This document shows, piece after piece, positions 10,559-22,955 of a stretch of DNA of 64,000 bases. A model generated the notes under the pieces. It searched no databases. It was not told the DNA's origin and saw only the letters and a list, made by a program, of their open reading frames with translations. Position numbers and translations under genes: made by a program. Positions within the stretch are counted from its first letter, which is position 1. Each line of letters begins with the position of its first letter. This stretch comes from Jackrogersella multiformis (Eukaryota > Ascomycota > Sordariomycetes > Xylariales > Hypoxylaceae). The stretch lies in contig CADCXD010000005.1 of NCBI GenBank assembly GCA_902806575.1, positions 3,534,001-3,598,000 of the forward strand. Reading direction: 5' to 3'.

Positions 10559-13500
10559 AGCTAGAATATGGAAAATCGAGCATAATAGTTTGGATAGCTA
10601 GTGACGGGGGTGTCGCCTTGTTATGCCGATCCGATAGGCATCGTGCACGTACTTCTCGCATTGATAGCTCCTAGGTACGAGAACCGAAGATTTCGGAAAA
10701 TATATAGGTAGCATTCTCGGCTCGCTCGGACTCCCATTCGGTTATTGGAACTTCCCCAGAGAGATGTCACGGATAACTTGGTGCCACCAGGCGAGATCCC
10801 ACCTATTAGTGAGAACAGGTTCGATTCTTGTTAGCGCTATTGGTATCTCGCTGGTAGCTCAATTGTGCCTTGCTAAGGGTCCAGGAACTTCCACCAGGGG
10901 CATTTAATACTTGACTAAGATGCCTCCCGTACAAAGTAGAGGGAATTAGGTAGATAGGAGAGATTCTAAGCTTGCTTGGATGGGATCTCCTTGCGATTCT
11001 TCTCATGGCACGTCATGGACCAGTCAGAACGCGCATGTTCTGCTGCACTAGATAGTGCTACTTCTAGTACGAGTTCGTCTTCAGCTAACACTAGCGAACC
11101 TTAAACCACATCAGAAACCACAAGACCGGCAGTTCTCATGGTGGCATAATCCTCGCTACCACATTTCAACCAAGTTGGATGCGCTAGGCAGGTAGGTAGA
11201 TAGGGATGCTCGTCAGGATTATAAAACTAACTAAGGTTATATGATAAATATGTTTTAGATATAAGTAACAGATCGAATTCTTGGAGCAAATTTCAGATAT
11301 CTTCCCCCAGAAATTTAGTCAAGGTGTGCCTATCATGAGAAGGTATTAGTAACGAGCGAGCCTGGAAACCCCTTATTAGTCATTTATGGTTCTTACCACT
11401 TTTGTCGTATGACTAGCAGAAACGGCTCCAGTCTAGAACATTGACTAAATTAGCGGGATTACGGATGGGATCAGGAACTTCCAAGTTCCTTATTCCGTAC
11501 TTGATTCTTGGTTTCTTCGCTTTGACTCTTAGCTCTTATTTATGCCCAATCCCTTCTCCCTAACGGCCAAGCCGCTACCCCTTGAATCGCTCACGATAAG
11601 AACAGGTCGGTTAGGTTACCCAATCAATGGCCTTGATAACACTGAAAATATGTTTCCTTAACTTGTAGTATAAAGCAAATGGGTAGGGCATGAATCGCCT
11701 TGTAGGACATGGATGGTCTATTCACTACTAGGTAATAGACGACTTCCAAGTTATATCCATCCATGGCTCGTAAGATTCTTAATTTCGCGGCGATCACTTT
11801 ATCTACCACGAACCATAACGTTAATAAGTGGCAACCAACCCTGGATACAGTGCTTTATGTCACTTAAAACATTGTTGTTTAATGTTATTTATAGGATCCT
11901 CATGGTGAATTTTTCTAGATTAATATGTACCTAGGTACATAGTGTATATCTGACCAATTACCGAAGTAGTTACCCAGGATCACCTTTTTAACTATAAACC
12001 AATTCCAGTTTCAATACAAGACGATTGAGGTTAGAATGATATGTACCTCTAATTTTATTCTCCGAAAACCTAGTGAAATGAAGTTAACAAGGAGAAAAAT
12101 GTCGTAAGACCGGTAGATGCCGAAAGGATTAGCTTTATGTAACCCTGCTCAAGTACCTGACTTACAACACGTTATGCCAGGTTTATAATACTCCATGCAA
12201 TACTATGGTACTACTGCAGGTCTGTTAAAGCAGTGCCGTATTGATGATACACTTAATACTACCTAGGTAGGTAGCTAACGTGAAACGAAATTTTGCGTCA
12301 GCCTCAATACTAACTAGTACATATGTATAGGTACGCCAATGCTTTGCCGAGCATACTATACCAACACGGAGAAGGCATCCATCCCGGAAGGTCACCGGCC
12401 CGTAGCTTGACCTTTAGCCCACAAAACTAGGCCGAAGTACAAAATCGTTAGAGTCGACCGTATGTCTTTAGCTCTCTTAGCTTTGATCAAGCAACTACAG
12501 ATTCCGGTCAAAAGATTACGCTTACAGGTTCGCTAATCGAAAGACTAATAAGATCGTCGACTTCTCTCTCGCTTAAGGTAAACTAGCAGCCAATTTAGAG
12601 TTTCGATGGACATAGTTTTATTTAGCAATATCCACATAGTTTTTGTTGACTTTACTATTAGTATACTTATGACTTAGTCTTACAAAATAGACGACACGCT
12701 ATGTGTCAAAACATTTCTTGGAATTCTCCTTAGCAAGCCTTAAATTGTCTGATGATATGGCAACCTTGGTAATCACCAAATTATCTAGGTAGGTACCCAG
12801 ATAACAATCTTATACCAAGATCGTCGAGTTCATCATTGTCTGATAATTGAAACAGTCACTATAAATGGCGATGGAGGAGTGTCCCTGGATTTCGGTTTGG
12901 GGATGACTAAATTACGGCTCCACCGTGCCGAGACAGACCGTCTTGTAAGCTAAGAGCTCCACGCACTGGCATTGAGATGGGACAGGACAGGGCTGAAATC
13001 AGTAGTCTAACTCATATGAATCTTGGTATAGAAACAGAGAAGATTCGCAAACACATGGGTCATTTTACACGAACCAGGTCTAGATTGGAACGGCCTCCAG
13101 GGGCTAGAATGACACTACTACGTAGTATGTCAAAGCGATATGCTAAGGAGCCTATCATTGGTGATCTCAGTGATCTAGTGAACGCGGAACTTTCGGAACG
13201 AAGAAGAGGCCCCGAGCACTGGGAACCCCTAGTGTAGTACCAAATAGCCCGGCACCGTCTTCGATCTGATGCTACATACCCCATATTTTACATGAATCCA
13301 CATGAATCCATACGCAGATCAGAGAATCTAAGGTTATAGCAAGACATGCTAGAATAAGGACCTAAGGCACCTAGGTAGGTAAACAAGTTAACGTTCCTGT
13401 ACTAGAAAACGGCTCACGTGTCTTTGCTCGACAGCCGTTTCTTATCAGTCTAATAAAAAACTAACGTACCATCCCGAAGTTTGATATTCATCTTTTACAA

Positions 13501-13614
13501 TGTTTGAAACCTCCAAAGCCGACAAATGATATCCAATCCTCGTCTATTGCCGTTAAGACTTCACAAATTAAGACTATTCTATTAACTAATAAATAGGCTC
13601 TCGCGTTCTTTATC
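10559..13614. other. 3 kb gene-poor, AT-rich stretch
   Basis: No gene can be supported. A 29-codon ATG frame at 11014-11103 rich in Ser/Thr, and an 86-codon frame at 12977-13237, are the only ATG frames of note. Neither has a domain, neighbour or codon pattern that would support it. ACCTAGGT motifs recur (about 10670, 11930, 12265, 12787 and 13370). No transposon ends, LTRs or long repeats were found. Confidence 0.45.
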
Positions 13615-15068
13615 ATGGCGGCAGCAGAGCCGATCGATTACACCCAAATAACGATTCTCCTTGCAGTATCGACGGCGTTAACATGCATTTCAGGTAAAAT
13701 CTAAACCGAATCTCCTCGCCAACTTCGACTCAAACTACTTTACGCCTGGCTAACTTCGTATCGAACAGCCATTTTAATAACTATTCGAGGATGGATTCGA
13801 TTTTTTGCTTTGAAGAAAGCCAGTATGGACGACTATATGGCTATTGGCGCTCTAGTATGTCTCATATTCCGGCATTGGATTCCGCATATGCTAACGACTG
13901 GAAGATTTTCACCATCGGTTATCTCGCAGTCCTCTATCTAGGAAAAACTTATGGAATGGGTTCACCGATGGGGACTTTAACACCCGTGGAAATGGAGACA
14001 CTTCTTAAGGTAAATCCCGTCCAATTTGTCGAACATACAGCTATATGCGTTGAGCTACGATACTAATGAGAGGAAAAGATCACCCTCGCCATTGAGATTC
14101 TATACTATTTGATAGTAGCATGCGTTAAATCTTCGATCGTGTTTATGTACGATAGATTCGGTATGTCATATTGCGCCTTCGCTACGATTACCGATTGTTG
14201 ACCTAAGTTTTAAGCTGTTTCTATTGTCTTCAAAAGGATCTGCTTGTGTACGAACATCCTCTTAGCCGTGTTCTGTATTACCTCCATTGCAGTAGTTGTT
14301 GGGCAATGTAGACCTCTTCAAAAAGCGTGGGACATCACACGGTTGGTACCGGGCAGTTGTATAAACACTACTACGTTCTTCTACTGTAAGTACCTAGACT
14401 GCTCATCTCGGAAGTTCTCAAGAAGCTCACCCATGTTTAGTTACCTCTATATTCGGTATTATCTTAGATCTTTGGATGTAGGTTTCACAGTAGGAGAAAG
14501 TTGTCTTAGTATCAGAATCACTAAATCATCGACAGACTCCTAATCCCCATTTCCACCCTGAAGAAGCTCCAGATATCGACGCACAATCGGTACGTGCTAT
14601 ACGGTGTCTTTGGTGTTGGCGGTCTCGCGACTGCTTTCTCTTGTGCTCGGCTATATTCGATCCACACGTATACACAAGCTGCGGACCCCTTCCGTGACAG
14701 TATCCTTGTATGTATACTCGCATCCCTCTTCCACAAGCTGATTTGAGACAGCTCGAGAATCCGAGTCTAACACATGCTAGGTAAATGTTTGGTCGATGGT
14801 GGAAATAAACGTGGCGATCTGGTGCTCGTGTGCCCCAGCATTGAAGCCCGTATTTTCTCCTCGTCGTCTTCTCGACAGTGGAAGGACATCGAACAATTAC
14901 CGCACCCTAAGCCACCCTAGCGCACCAAAGAAATTCGCTGGCGCTTCGACATCGCAATCACATATTATTCCATTGCACAATAGCAACCCTTCACCTTCGC
15001 CAAGGGGATCGTCGCTCAACCAGGCGGAGGATATCGAGCTTGAGCGCCCACGGCAGGCACATCACTAA
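13615..15068 (+). pseudogene. Fungal rhodopsin-like integral membrane protein, apparently disrupted
   Basis: A gene of the fungal rhodopsin-like (PTH11-related) membrane family. Exons 13615-13693, 13769-13854, 13905-14009, 14079-14160 and 14215-14385 join in frame. They give TM1, the conserved MDDYMAIGAL block, a loop with YGMG, and GQCRPLQKAWD...CINTTTFFY. The frame resumes at LLIPISTLKKL (about 14535-14707), then a 73-base intron, then VNVWSMVEINVAIWC and a Ser/Pro-rich tail to 15068. Between 14386 and 14535 the expected start of the next membrane segment is missing. In-frame TAG and TAA codons occur (TAA at 14522), and no acceptor after the TAA has the right phase. I therefore call it a probable pseudogene, although an unusual small exon cannot be excluded. 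Confidence 0.6.
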
Positions 15069-16020
15069 GCACTCTCCTTTTACATACAAAATATAAAATG
15101 CCCATGATGGTATATAGGAAGGAAGCTCAGGGTTGACCCCCACATGACCTTCACGGACCAGCCGCCCCTATCCATCCCACATTGGATGTCTGCGTAGGGC
15201 TGTACAGGTATCGAAGTATACACTTGCTATAGCCCGGACGACTCGCCACCTTTGACAAGGTTGGCATTATCACCGCTATCGAAAACTACCTCTTAACTTT
15301 GAGGCTATATCGAATATAACACAATTCTAAATAGGCAAGGCCTTTGGTTTTTCGTTTTATCTGGTATTAAATACACCCGAGTCAGTTTTTGTACGTTTCA
15401 AGTGGTTGGCACTATTTACCGGTTGAGTTAATGATCTAACCAATTTCGAAGGAAGTTTCTCCTGAATCTATTGTAGCTATTACAACACTCGTTGTGCCGC
15501 CACCGGTCCTATATTCTCAACAAGCGATGCAAGAAGTTACAATAAATAGATACTAGGTTGGAAACAAGGGTAAAGGTCTAATAACAAACGAAAGAGTTAT
15601 ATTAGCGAAAGCTACCAAGCAACTTAAAATAGCAAATCGATCAGGTTAGGTTAAGTTGCTCAGTTATTTTAGATATTAAATACCTAGTAAACCCTACCTT
15701 ATCACCACGTAAAACCTTTCAAGCGTGATAACAATGACCTAGTTGCGTAAGGGGTTCACGTTCCCAAATGCTTTAAGGAGGCTATTGTTCAACCGAACTA
15801 ACCCCTGAATGAAGGGTCTCATTTTGGCGTAGGCTCCAACTTGCTTGTTATTGCTAACTAGGAACAAGTCCTCGTAATTATATTATACAATTATCTAGTT
15901 ACCTACTCTATAACCGAACAAGTATCACACCCAATCTAATTAACCGCCAACATACCTTCTAGCTCCTTTCTAACCTCATAAAAGACAAGCTCCATCCACG
16001 TGATAACCGAACCCCGTCCC
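15069..16020. other. Intergenic between convergent genes
   Basis: Nearly 1 kb of AT-rich sequence lying between the 3' ends of the rhodopsin-like gene and the GT28 gene. I see no open frame, RNA gene or repeat of note. Confidence 0.4.
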
Positions 16021-18930
16021 TTACGCTTGTGGCGTCTCATGCAGCATCTTCCAACGTTCGACGACTTCGCGTTTCTCCGCCTCGGTTGCCTGCCAGCAAT
16101 CGTCGAGGCCCTGCCTAATCCTGATCAGCAGCAGTTCTGCTTTGAGCTCCGTAAGCCGGTGCTTGGAGAATTCCTTCTCGATGCCCTTGAGCGTGTATCC
16201 CGGCAAGGCGAATATTCCTAGCGCACGCGTTAGCTTCTTTTGACCTTGAAGGTTATATATCACCATGCCCGTTAACTATCGACTAACCTGCGCCTATGCC
16301 CCAGATCAAACCGTGGCTCGCTCTGAGTAGCCCCTTTCCCAGACCTTTCGGCCCTTCCTTTCTCGTACCTCGGTACGGCCTGACAACGATCCCGGTGAAT
16401 GCGTCGTAGAAGTTGAGCACAAACTCCTTCCCCGCTGTCTTGCAGCCGCTCTTGAATCCCCGGATCTCGTCTCGCCGTCGCATATCGTCGTCTTCGCATA
16501 TGTACGATGGGAAGTTACGGAACCCATTTGCGACATTATAGAGGAGCGCGACCGGTGCCTTCAGAGAGGCGCGCCCGAGATCTGTGGCATATCTCCTGGA
16601 GGCGCGAGTAATGTGGTGGAGGCGGCCTTGCTTGGCACTTTTACTGGTCACTAATATCCTCTCGGATTCCAGCCTTTGGATCTGCTCGCCGTAGTCCAAA
16701 CTCTCTTCGGATGTTTTCCATTGCTTCTCAGCCATCCTCCGGGCGAACTTTTCCAGCTGCTTTATCGTGAAGCCTCTGTCAGGCGATGACTCTGCGGTGT
16801 GTTCCTGCGACGCGCTCAGTCCATTCTGTGGGTTGCCCTCGGGCATCGCCCCAGAGGATTTTCGCCGTGCTGAAGATGAAGACGATTTCAAACACCGCAC
16901 ATAGTGAGACGTTGCTCCGCCAACCTCGGTGACAAAGCCGCTACATGCGGCGATGATGCCTATTAGGACGCCTTCAGCGCCCTCGTCGACGTACCACGGC
17001 TTGTGTCGCAGCGCCTCTAGATGCTTATGCTTAAGCACTTTCTGCCTCACCAGAATGTGTACAGCGAAGGTACTTAAATGTGCGTTTGTTTTCTTGTCTC
17101 TCCATATCGCGAGTCTGTTAGGACAGATGTCGCACATCAGGCCCTCGGAGTCCAATCTGTCTTGAATATCTCTTGCCGTGCTACTAGCTCCGTCCTCCCG
17201 AGCTATTTGTGCTGCTAACACCTCGACTGCAGCCTGCACTTCGGGTCTCAATGCAAAAGTGATGCTCTCCGCCAGAGTCTCCGCCGTTATTGTTTTAAAC
17301 GAGACAGGCACTGGACCTGCGCCAGCACGGGCAATCATCTGACCCCAGAATGGCTGGTCTCCGAAGAAGGGGACGACAATTGTTGGACACCCAGCGGCAA
17401 GTCCGGCAGCGGTCGTACCAGCGCCGCCATGGTGTATAACGCACGACACGCGTTGGAAAAGCCAATCGTGAGGGCAGTCTCCGATTAGGTATACATTATC
17501 CGGCACATCTCCTGCGCCTATACCTCCCCATCCTTTAGATACGATTCCGCGCACCTTAGCCAACTTAAGGGCCTTGAATATTAGAGCTGTTAAGGCTTGC
17601 GGATCGTCAACAACTATAGATCCGAACCCAACATAGACAGGAGGAGGGTCGCTACTAAGAAATTCAACTAGGTCGGGGGGAGGAGTATACGAGGCGGCTT
17701 GGTTTAGGAAGGAGAAGCCAGTAATATTGATGTGAGATCCCCAATCTTGTGGTTTAGGTATCAGTGATTCGGACCAAAGATATGTGAACGGGACATGGAG
17801 TCTAGATAATACTTTAACAACAAGAGTCAGTGGGTATTTCTTCGGGTAAGCAGTTTCAGGGGGTTCGGGGATTTATCAAGAGAACAGGTCTTCAGTCAGC
17901 TCGACTAAGAACATCTGAATGCCAAGGCGGGCGAAAAGGGGAAGGGGGGATAATCATAGATGCTACATACAATGATGACCCCACAATGGACTAATGGAAT
18001 CGAGCTTTAGAGTGCGTGTTCGAAACTTGTTGATCACGTCGCCTAGACTATATAGTACAGGAGATCAGCAGGGTACATAAGATAAGGGAAGGTGACAAAC
18101 CCTTGCCAAGTTAAGAGCTCCATCATCATAAACGAGAGGTAGTTGGCCATGCCAACTTCAGCCTGACCATACTGCATGGCAGCGAGTGGGTGGTGGAAGG
18201 TGTGTGTCGGAGACCACGGCATCGTGAAGACCATGTGGAATGGTATACCTAGCTTTTCCGCACAGTGGATGTGGGCCATCGAAGGAGGGTTGGCAATGAT
18301 CGCGTCGGCAATGAATAGATCGTTCGACGAAGCTACATCGGAAGCCTTTACCCTTTTCCCCAATCCGTTTCCTGCCTCGATACAACTGCGCCAAGCACCA
18401 TGCATGATTTCGCCCATCTCCTTTCTCCTTTTCCGGACCTCGCCCGCCTTGAAGCTTTCTCGGCTCGGTAGCAGACCAGGATTCTTCACCATATAAGCCA
18501 TTAGTGCCTCGGGGTCACCCCCGATGCTGAAAAACTCCAGCCCCTCGGCCTCTACAAAACCCTTGAACACAGGATGCGTGCATATCCGAACTCTATGTCC
18601 GTACGGAGGCTTGCTCAGCAGTTTGGCGATTGGGATAAATGGCTGGACATCCCCTCTGGAGCCGACGATATGAATGGCGATATTCAGCCGGGGTCCGACG
18701 ACGCCGGTAGCCTTTTCGGTATAGGATGGACTGCTATCTTTACGGGAGGCGAAAACTTTCCTCTGCGGATTATCATGGAGCCCCTTAAACCAGTCCGCCA
18801 GCTCCCGGGGACTCCGGTGAAACTGTACCGTCGTCCGCCCATCATTAGTGACCTTAGTTGAGGTCCGGGTAAGCCCATCGCCAACCGTGAGTCGGCCCGG
18901 AGCCTCGGATCTTAACTTAAAGAACGGCAT
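16021..18930 (-). CDS. GT28 sterol 3-beta-glucosyltransferase-like protein
   Basis: Four exons (18930-18101, 18047-17971, 17811-16288, 16217-16021) join in frame to 875 residues. Introns are 53, 159 and 70 bases. The N-terminal GT28 domain starts at about residue 82 with IAIHIVGSRGDVQPF, the UDP-sugar/sterol GT signature. The C-terminal half of the GT-B fold has FGSIVVDDPQ, VSKGWGG and HHGGAGTTAAGLAAGCPTIV (about residue 428) followed by PFFGDQPFWG. Downstream is a long fungal tail with a Lys/Arg-rich region and GIFALPGYTLKGIEKE. PH and GRAM domains found in Atg26/UGT51 are absent. It probably glucosylates a sterol or another lipid from UDP-glucose, but the acceptor is unknown. Its second intron is an introner-like element. 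Confidence 0.9.
17812..17970 (-). mobile_element. Introner-like element copy A (intron 2 of the GT28 gene)
   Basis: This 159-base intron starts GTATGT and ends TTAAAG, and its removal restores the frame between WGHH and LLSRLHVPFTY. Its 3' half closely matches the two other copies in this window: a CCCCGAACCCCCTGAAAC block, TTACCCGAAGAA, then CACTGACTCTTG before the acceptor. The 5' half is diverged and its terminal inverted repeat is no longer recognisable, so this looks like the oldest copy. Confidence 0.6.
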
Positions 18931-19956
18931 GGCGGGATCTGTTCTGATGCAAATAGCCGCGCGATAGAAGGAAAATGAATGAAGAGGGTTTTAATAATTT
19001 AAGAATGTGATTCGCACATCAGCTGTTGATATAATGGCGACCATATAGCTTCGCATCAGTTCATGTTTGATAGACATCAAGCAGTTAGTGTTTATGGTTC
19101 AACTCTTTCGTCGACTCGTATTCGCAAGATAGATGCGCGAGGAAATACGCGCTCGCGTGCCAAGATTTCAAGTCAAGTAGGTTCAGAGATTTCGATAATA
19201 TGACGTCCATCATCGTTGAGACGAGGCTAAACGATAAATACCGATAATCTCTGTGGATATTGTTCCATTCGTTCCGAGGTCTAGGTCGAGCTAAATACCT
19301 ACCTAGGTAGGCCGGTAGCTCAGGGATGGACCTAGCTGCTGAGGTCAGATAGGTAAATATTAAGTATTATGGGTATGACTACCTTTTACGGCCGAGTCCC
19401 TATTAGCAAACAGGGGAAAGCGGGATATTTCAGGTCGCATAAATAGATTCACATCACAGATTCGTTCATAAATGTTGCACAGCTGATCATTCTAACCTAG
19501 GTAGATGTGTGCGTGACGACGTCCCGAGGCTACGAGGGTAATAATAGATAAAACAATAATACTACACTAGGTACCTATAGTAGAGAAAGACAATCATATG
19601 AAAAGGATTCGACGCTGCTATTTAAGCTAGCGTCGACGTTTCAACTCTATACAGAAAATTGTACGAAAATCCTAGTCAACTAATTTAACCAGCTGGGTTA
19701 GATCAAGCGCTAAGCAAGCTCTAGCTCTATAATTCTTACGACACTTACCTAGATTAGGTACCTAGGCTGCTAGGTAGGCAGCTCGGTAGGTTTGCATTTA
19801 CATAGCGTACTGTAGCTACCTACCTAGGTCCTAGGTAACTCTTAAATCTCGAAATGCTCTTTAACAGCTCGTTTTATATACGAGCATTTTAACGGCGACT
19901 TATGTTGTCCCTTAGCATCAAACTGTTAAAAGATACATCCTTCAAAATTTCAAACC
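18931..19956. other. Divergent promoter region with motif cluster
   Basis: This lies between the divergent starts of the GT28 gene and the DUF2985 gene. No gene seen. ACCTAGGT/TAGGTAGG motifs are dense at about 19298-19312, 19495-19505 and 19745-19840. Confidence 0.45.
19738..19838. repeat. Cluster of ACCTAGGT/TAGGTAGG palindromic motifs
   Basis: Several overlapping copies of the 8-bp palindrome ACCTAGGT and its 4-bp TACC/GGTA extensions occur within 100 bases. The same motif recurs in most intergenic spaces of the window. Confidence 0.7.
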
Positions 19957-21239
19957 ATGGCCGAGCCATCAAACGGTAAAGGCCTAGCGGGCCGAGTACG
20001 GGGCGCGTCTCTGAGCATTCTAAATGCCAATCCGCAGCTTGGCATGTGGCAGGCGGCAGGCACGGTAATTGCACAAGCACCAAACCTCAATGACCTGCGC
20101 CGGCCCGAAGAGGTTGGGGGGATCGACTTCAATTCCCAAGGACACTCGGCCCTCACAGCAGTGCGGGAGCCGGACGGCGGTCTCGTCCCAGTCCGGACAG
20201 TTCCGACTTTGGAGACTCGACCACCGTCGGCTCCGAGTCCTGCATCTGAGGTTCAAGGGCAGGCTTTACCACGCCCAAAGCGACAGCGCACGCTTCTTGA
20301 GAAATGTGACGAGGAGCCGAAAGCGGCCTGGGGCCCGACAATCGCAAATGGGTTCAAAGCATTGTGGAAATTCGTTCGCACGCCGGCTGGCTTTTGCATA
20401 CTTATTTACTTTCTTAACATCGTGGTATGTGCATAACTATATCGATGATTGTTACTGGAATAAATACTAACCAAGACACAGGCATGGGGAGTATGTTCTA
20501 CCTGACATACCTCACTCTAGCACAACCTGACAGAACCCTTCTAACAACCAGTCTTACTAGGCTATGCTTTTCTTTCTCATCCTAAAGGCGGCGCCAGCTA
20601 TGAATTACCCAACCGCCGACGACGACAACTCGCCCAGGAAGAAATGGCTTGAGATTGACAGCCAGATTCTCAACGCCCTGTTTTGCGTGACCGGATTCGG
20701 GCTAGCACCCTGGCGTTTTCGCGATCTTCACTTTCTGACCCGCGCGAGGCTGTTCCGCGATAAGGTAGCTATGGGCAGGTTGGCCGCTCAGAATAAGGGG
20801 TGGTTCCGTCCTCCGCTCTGGGCGCGCGAGGACGAGGAGGACGCGACGAACCCAGCGCAGGATTACGCGCGCCGCAGTGTCGAGTCGGCAGAGAAGCCGG
20901 CGATAACGTTCACTGGAAATGTAGCCCCGCCTACCGCGCTTTGGAAACTAGCGTTCACCATATGGATGATGGTGCTGAACACCCTGTTCCAAGTAGTGCT
21001 GTCATATTTTATGTGGGCATACAACCGACTAGATCGACCCGTATGTTGCATTTGCCTTCCCCTCCTGCTGCGGCCCCGTGTATAGCAGAACTAATCCATA
21101 TTATCAGACATGGGCTACTGGAACTTTCATCGGGCTGGGCTGCGGCGTCGCAGCGTTGGCAGGCGTCATGTCGTGGTGGGAGGGGCGAAAGGTGAAGAAG
21201 ATCGAGGGGCCAGAGCTGAAGATAATCGATCAGGTATAA
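19957..21239 (+). CDS. DUF2985-family membrane protein
   Basis: Four exons (19957-20424, 20482-20490, 20561-21040, 21108-21239) join in phase 0 to 362 residues. The second exon is only nine bases and encodes Ala-Trp-Gly. Including it restores the family's conserved stretch, here IVAWGAMLFFLILKAAPAM. Further family hallmarks are EIDSQILNALFCVTGFGLAP, WRFRDLHFL and SWWEGRKVKKIEGPE near the C-terminus. Three hydrophobic segments are visible: IYFLNIV-AWGAMLFFLIL, the region around WMMVLNTLFQVVLSYFMW, and GTFIGLGCGVAALAGVM. The N-terminal 140 residues are polar and probably disordered. DUF2985 proteins are found in filamentous fungi and have no assigned biochemical role that I know of. Confidence 0.85.
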
Positions 21240-21347
21240 CTCATCAAAGAAAGGTACGGCAAAAATAAATATCCGGGTATAAACCCGCCTAAATAACCTA
21301 ACCTATCGAAACATCAAACACCCAAGCTCTCGCCGATCTCGACAACA

Positions 21348-21912
21348 TCATACAATCTTTGAGTCATCCTCGTCTAGGTTTAGTCGACTAAAGAACATGT
21401 CTCCGTTATTGCCACCTTGAGTCTTCGACATGAACCGCATCGTATTCCCGCCATCGTACAAGGTGTAGTTCTTCACCAGCACCTTCCCGACCCAACTCGG
21501 CAGCCAGGCGATCTTCGTGGGCCCGTGGGTGATCTGGCCCACCTCCACGTCTTCCGTCGTTTCGCTGACGTACCACGGCCCGGCGTACGATAGCGTGTGC
21601 TTGCCTATGAGGGCCCACTCGCCGTCCGGGCCGGCTAGCGTGTCGGTGTCTATCTCTCCGGGTCGGTCCTCAGGCCTCGACGACATGAAGTTGGCAGACA
21701 TCCAAGCAGGGTTGTACGTGAGCACGCCAACGGGGAATCGTCCGAGGCTGAGGTCCTCAGAATGTGCAATCGTGCCGTTGTCGTAATAACTCAAGTTCCA
21801 TGTGAGCGAGCAAGGAGGGAATCCAGGGGTAACTAGCAGGAACTTACGTAGTTACATTGAGGTAAAGCCAAGAGCCTGTGATGGCCTTTACCACATCTTC
21901 TGGTTTCACCAT
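21348..21912 (-). CDS. Lipocalin-like domain protein (small-ligand binding or metabolite cyclase-type)
   Basis: Two exons (21912-21848 and 21789-21348, 58-base intron) give 168 residues. The single-domain protein begins with a helix and ITGSWLYLNVT, then LGRFPVGVLTYNPAWMSANF, the pattern of bacterial/fungal lipocalin-like domains (GxW...G.L.Y...G.MSA). A later stretch, GKHTLSYAGPWYV, and a C-terminal NTMRF also fit. Such proteins form small beta-barrels. Some act in secondary-metabolite pathways, but binding or catalysis cannot be told here. It is convergent with the DUF2985 gene (about 110 bases between stop codons). Confidence 0.7.
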
Positions 21913-22955
21913 CGCCGTTATCTGTGTGTGCTGTGTGTGCTGTCTTGCTTATTTTAGTGTTTTATATAAAGATATATATCGCAAATGACTACCTAGGTAG
22001 GTACTCACCATTGCCGGTTTTCAATCCATTCTTATAGCAGTAGGGTTACTTAATCGGCCTGTCGCACGTATTCATCTGCCATCCGCTCACATGTTGGAAA
22101 CCGGTTAAATTGACTTTTGGCCTGACCAATTAATTCAGCTCGCCAGCTGAATAATCCCCTCGTATGATGGCATTAATACCCCGGCATATATGGGTAAGTG
22201 TACCAGATTCTATTTTCTTGGTAGATCATAGGCTTCCAACTTCGCCGGACCTCTGGAACTGATATTACTAAATTGTCAAGGTGGGAATTGAATATCAGCC
22301 TTATCTCGATCAGCGTCGATCTTCAAATTTATAAATTCGCTCAATCTCTATATAGACTGATGGCTTTTATGATCTAGGAAATTCTGGAGACTTAAGTTCG
22401 GAGGAATGGTAGTTATATGTTCAATTAGCCAAACGTACTTAGCTCTTATCGTTTCTATACTAGCAGTTAGTCTTTCTTCGTGACAACTAAGGTTCTCATG
22501 GACGTAGCCCTCGCTGTCTTTGTTGAAATTGGAATTAGAGCAGCGATATGGATCCATTCTATCGTCAGACTCTTGTCTCGATAGGAATACCGAAAACTGC
22601 GACAGAATCAGCTTAAACAAGTATCTTTCAAATTATCCATCTAGGTAGGTATGTTTTGTTAGTGAATCATGATGGTCACGTGTAATGAGTCTTCTTTGGC
22701 AAATCGAAGCCTTAATTGATATGAGTGTCAAGTGAATGTATCGGGTCCTAACTTGGTGCGACCCTGAAACAAGTTGAGCAAAAGACTCGTGTCGAAGCGA
22801 AATATCGAAATCCCTTGCTCGTCCAGAGCCTTATGTTTGTTCAATCTCCCTAGCAATACCGACTGCTGCTAACTGCTTCTAAATTTCAAAAACTCAATCA
22901 TGAAGCGTTATGAATGAGAAATGAATGAGTTTGCGAGCCAAAGCCAAAGCAGATC
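21913..22955. other. Intergenic, no gene seen
   Basis: About 1 kb upstream of the lipocalin-like gene and downstream of SPE2. A 90-codon minus-strand frame at 22348-22620 has no recognisable features. ACCTAGGTAGG motifs occur near 21990 and 22640. Confidence 0.4.

Noticed and set aside
10800..10850. Possible tRNA (GGTTCGATTC box-B-like string)
   Set aside because: No matching A box, acceptor stem or anticodon arm could be folded around it.
12977..13237. 86-codon ATG frame in a gene-poor region
   Set aside because: No domain, no neighbouring exons and no supporting context. Length is within chance expectation.
10559..13614. Transposon relic in the 3 kb spacer
   Set aside because: No transposase or reverse-transcriptase remnants, terminal repeats or long duplications were seen. 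AT richness alone is not enough.
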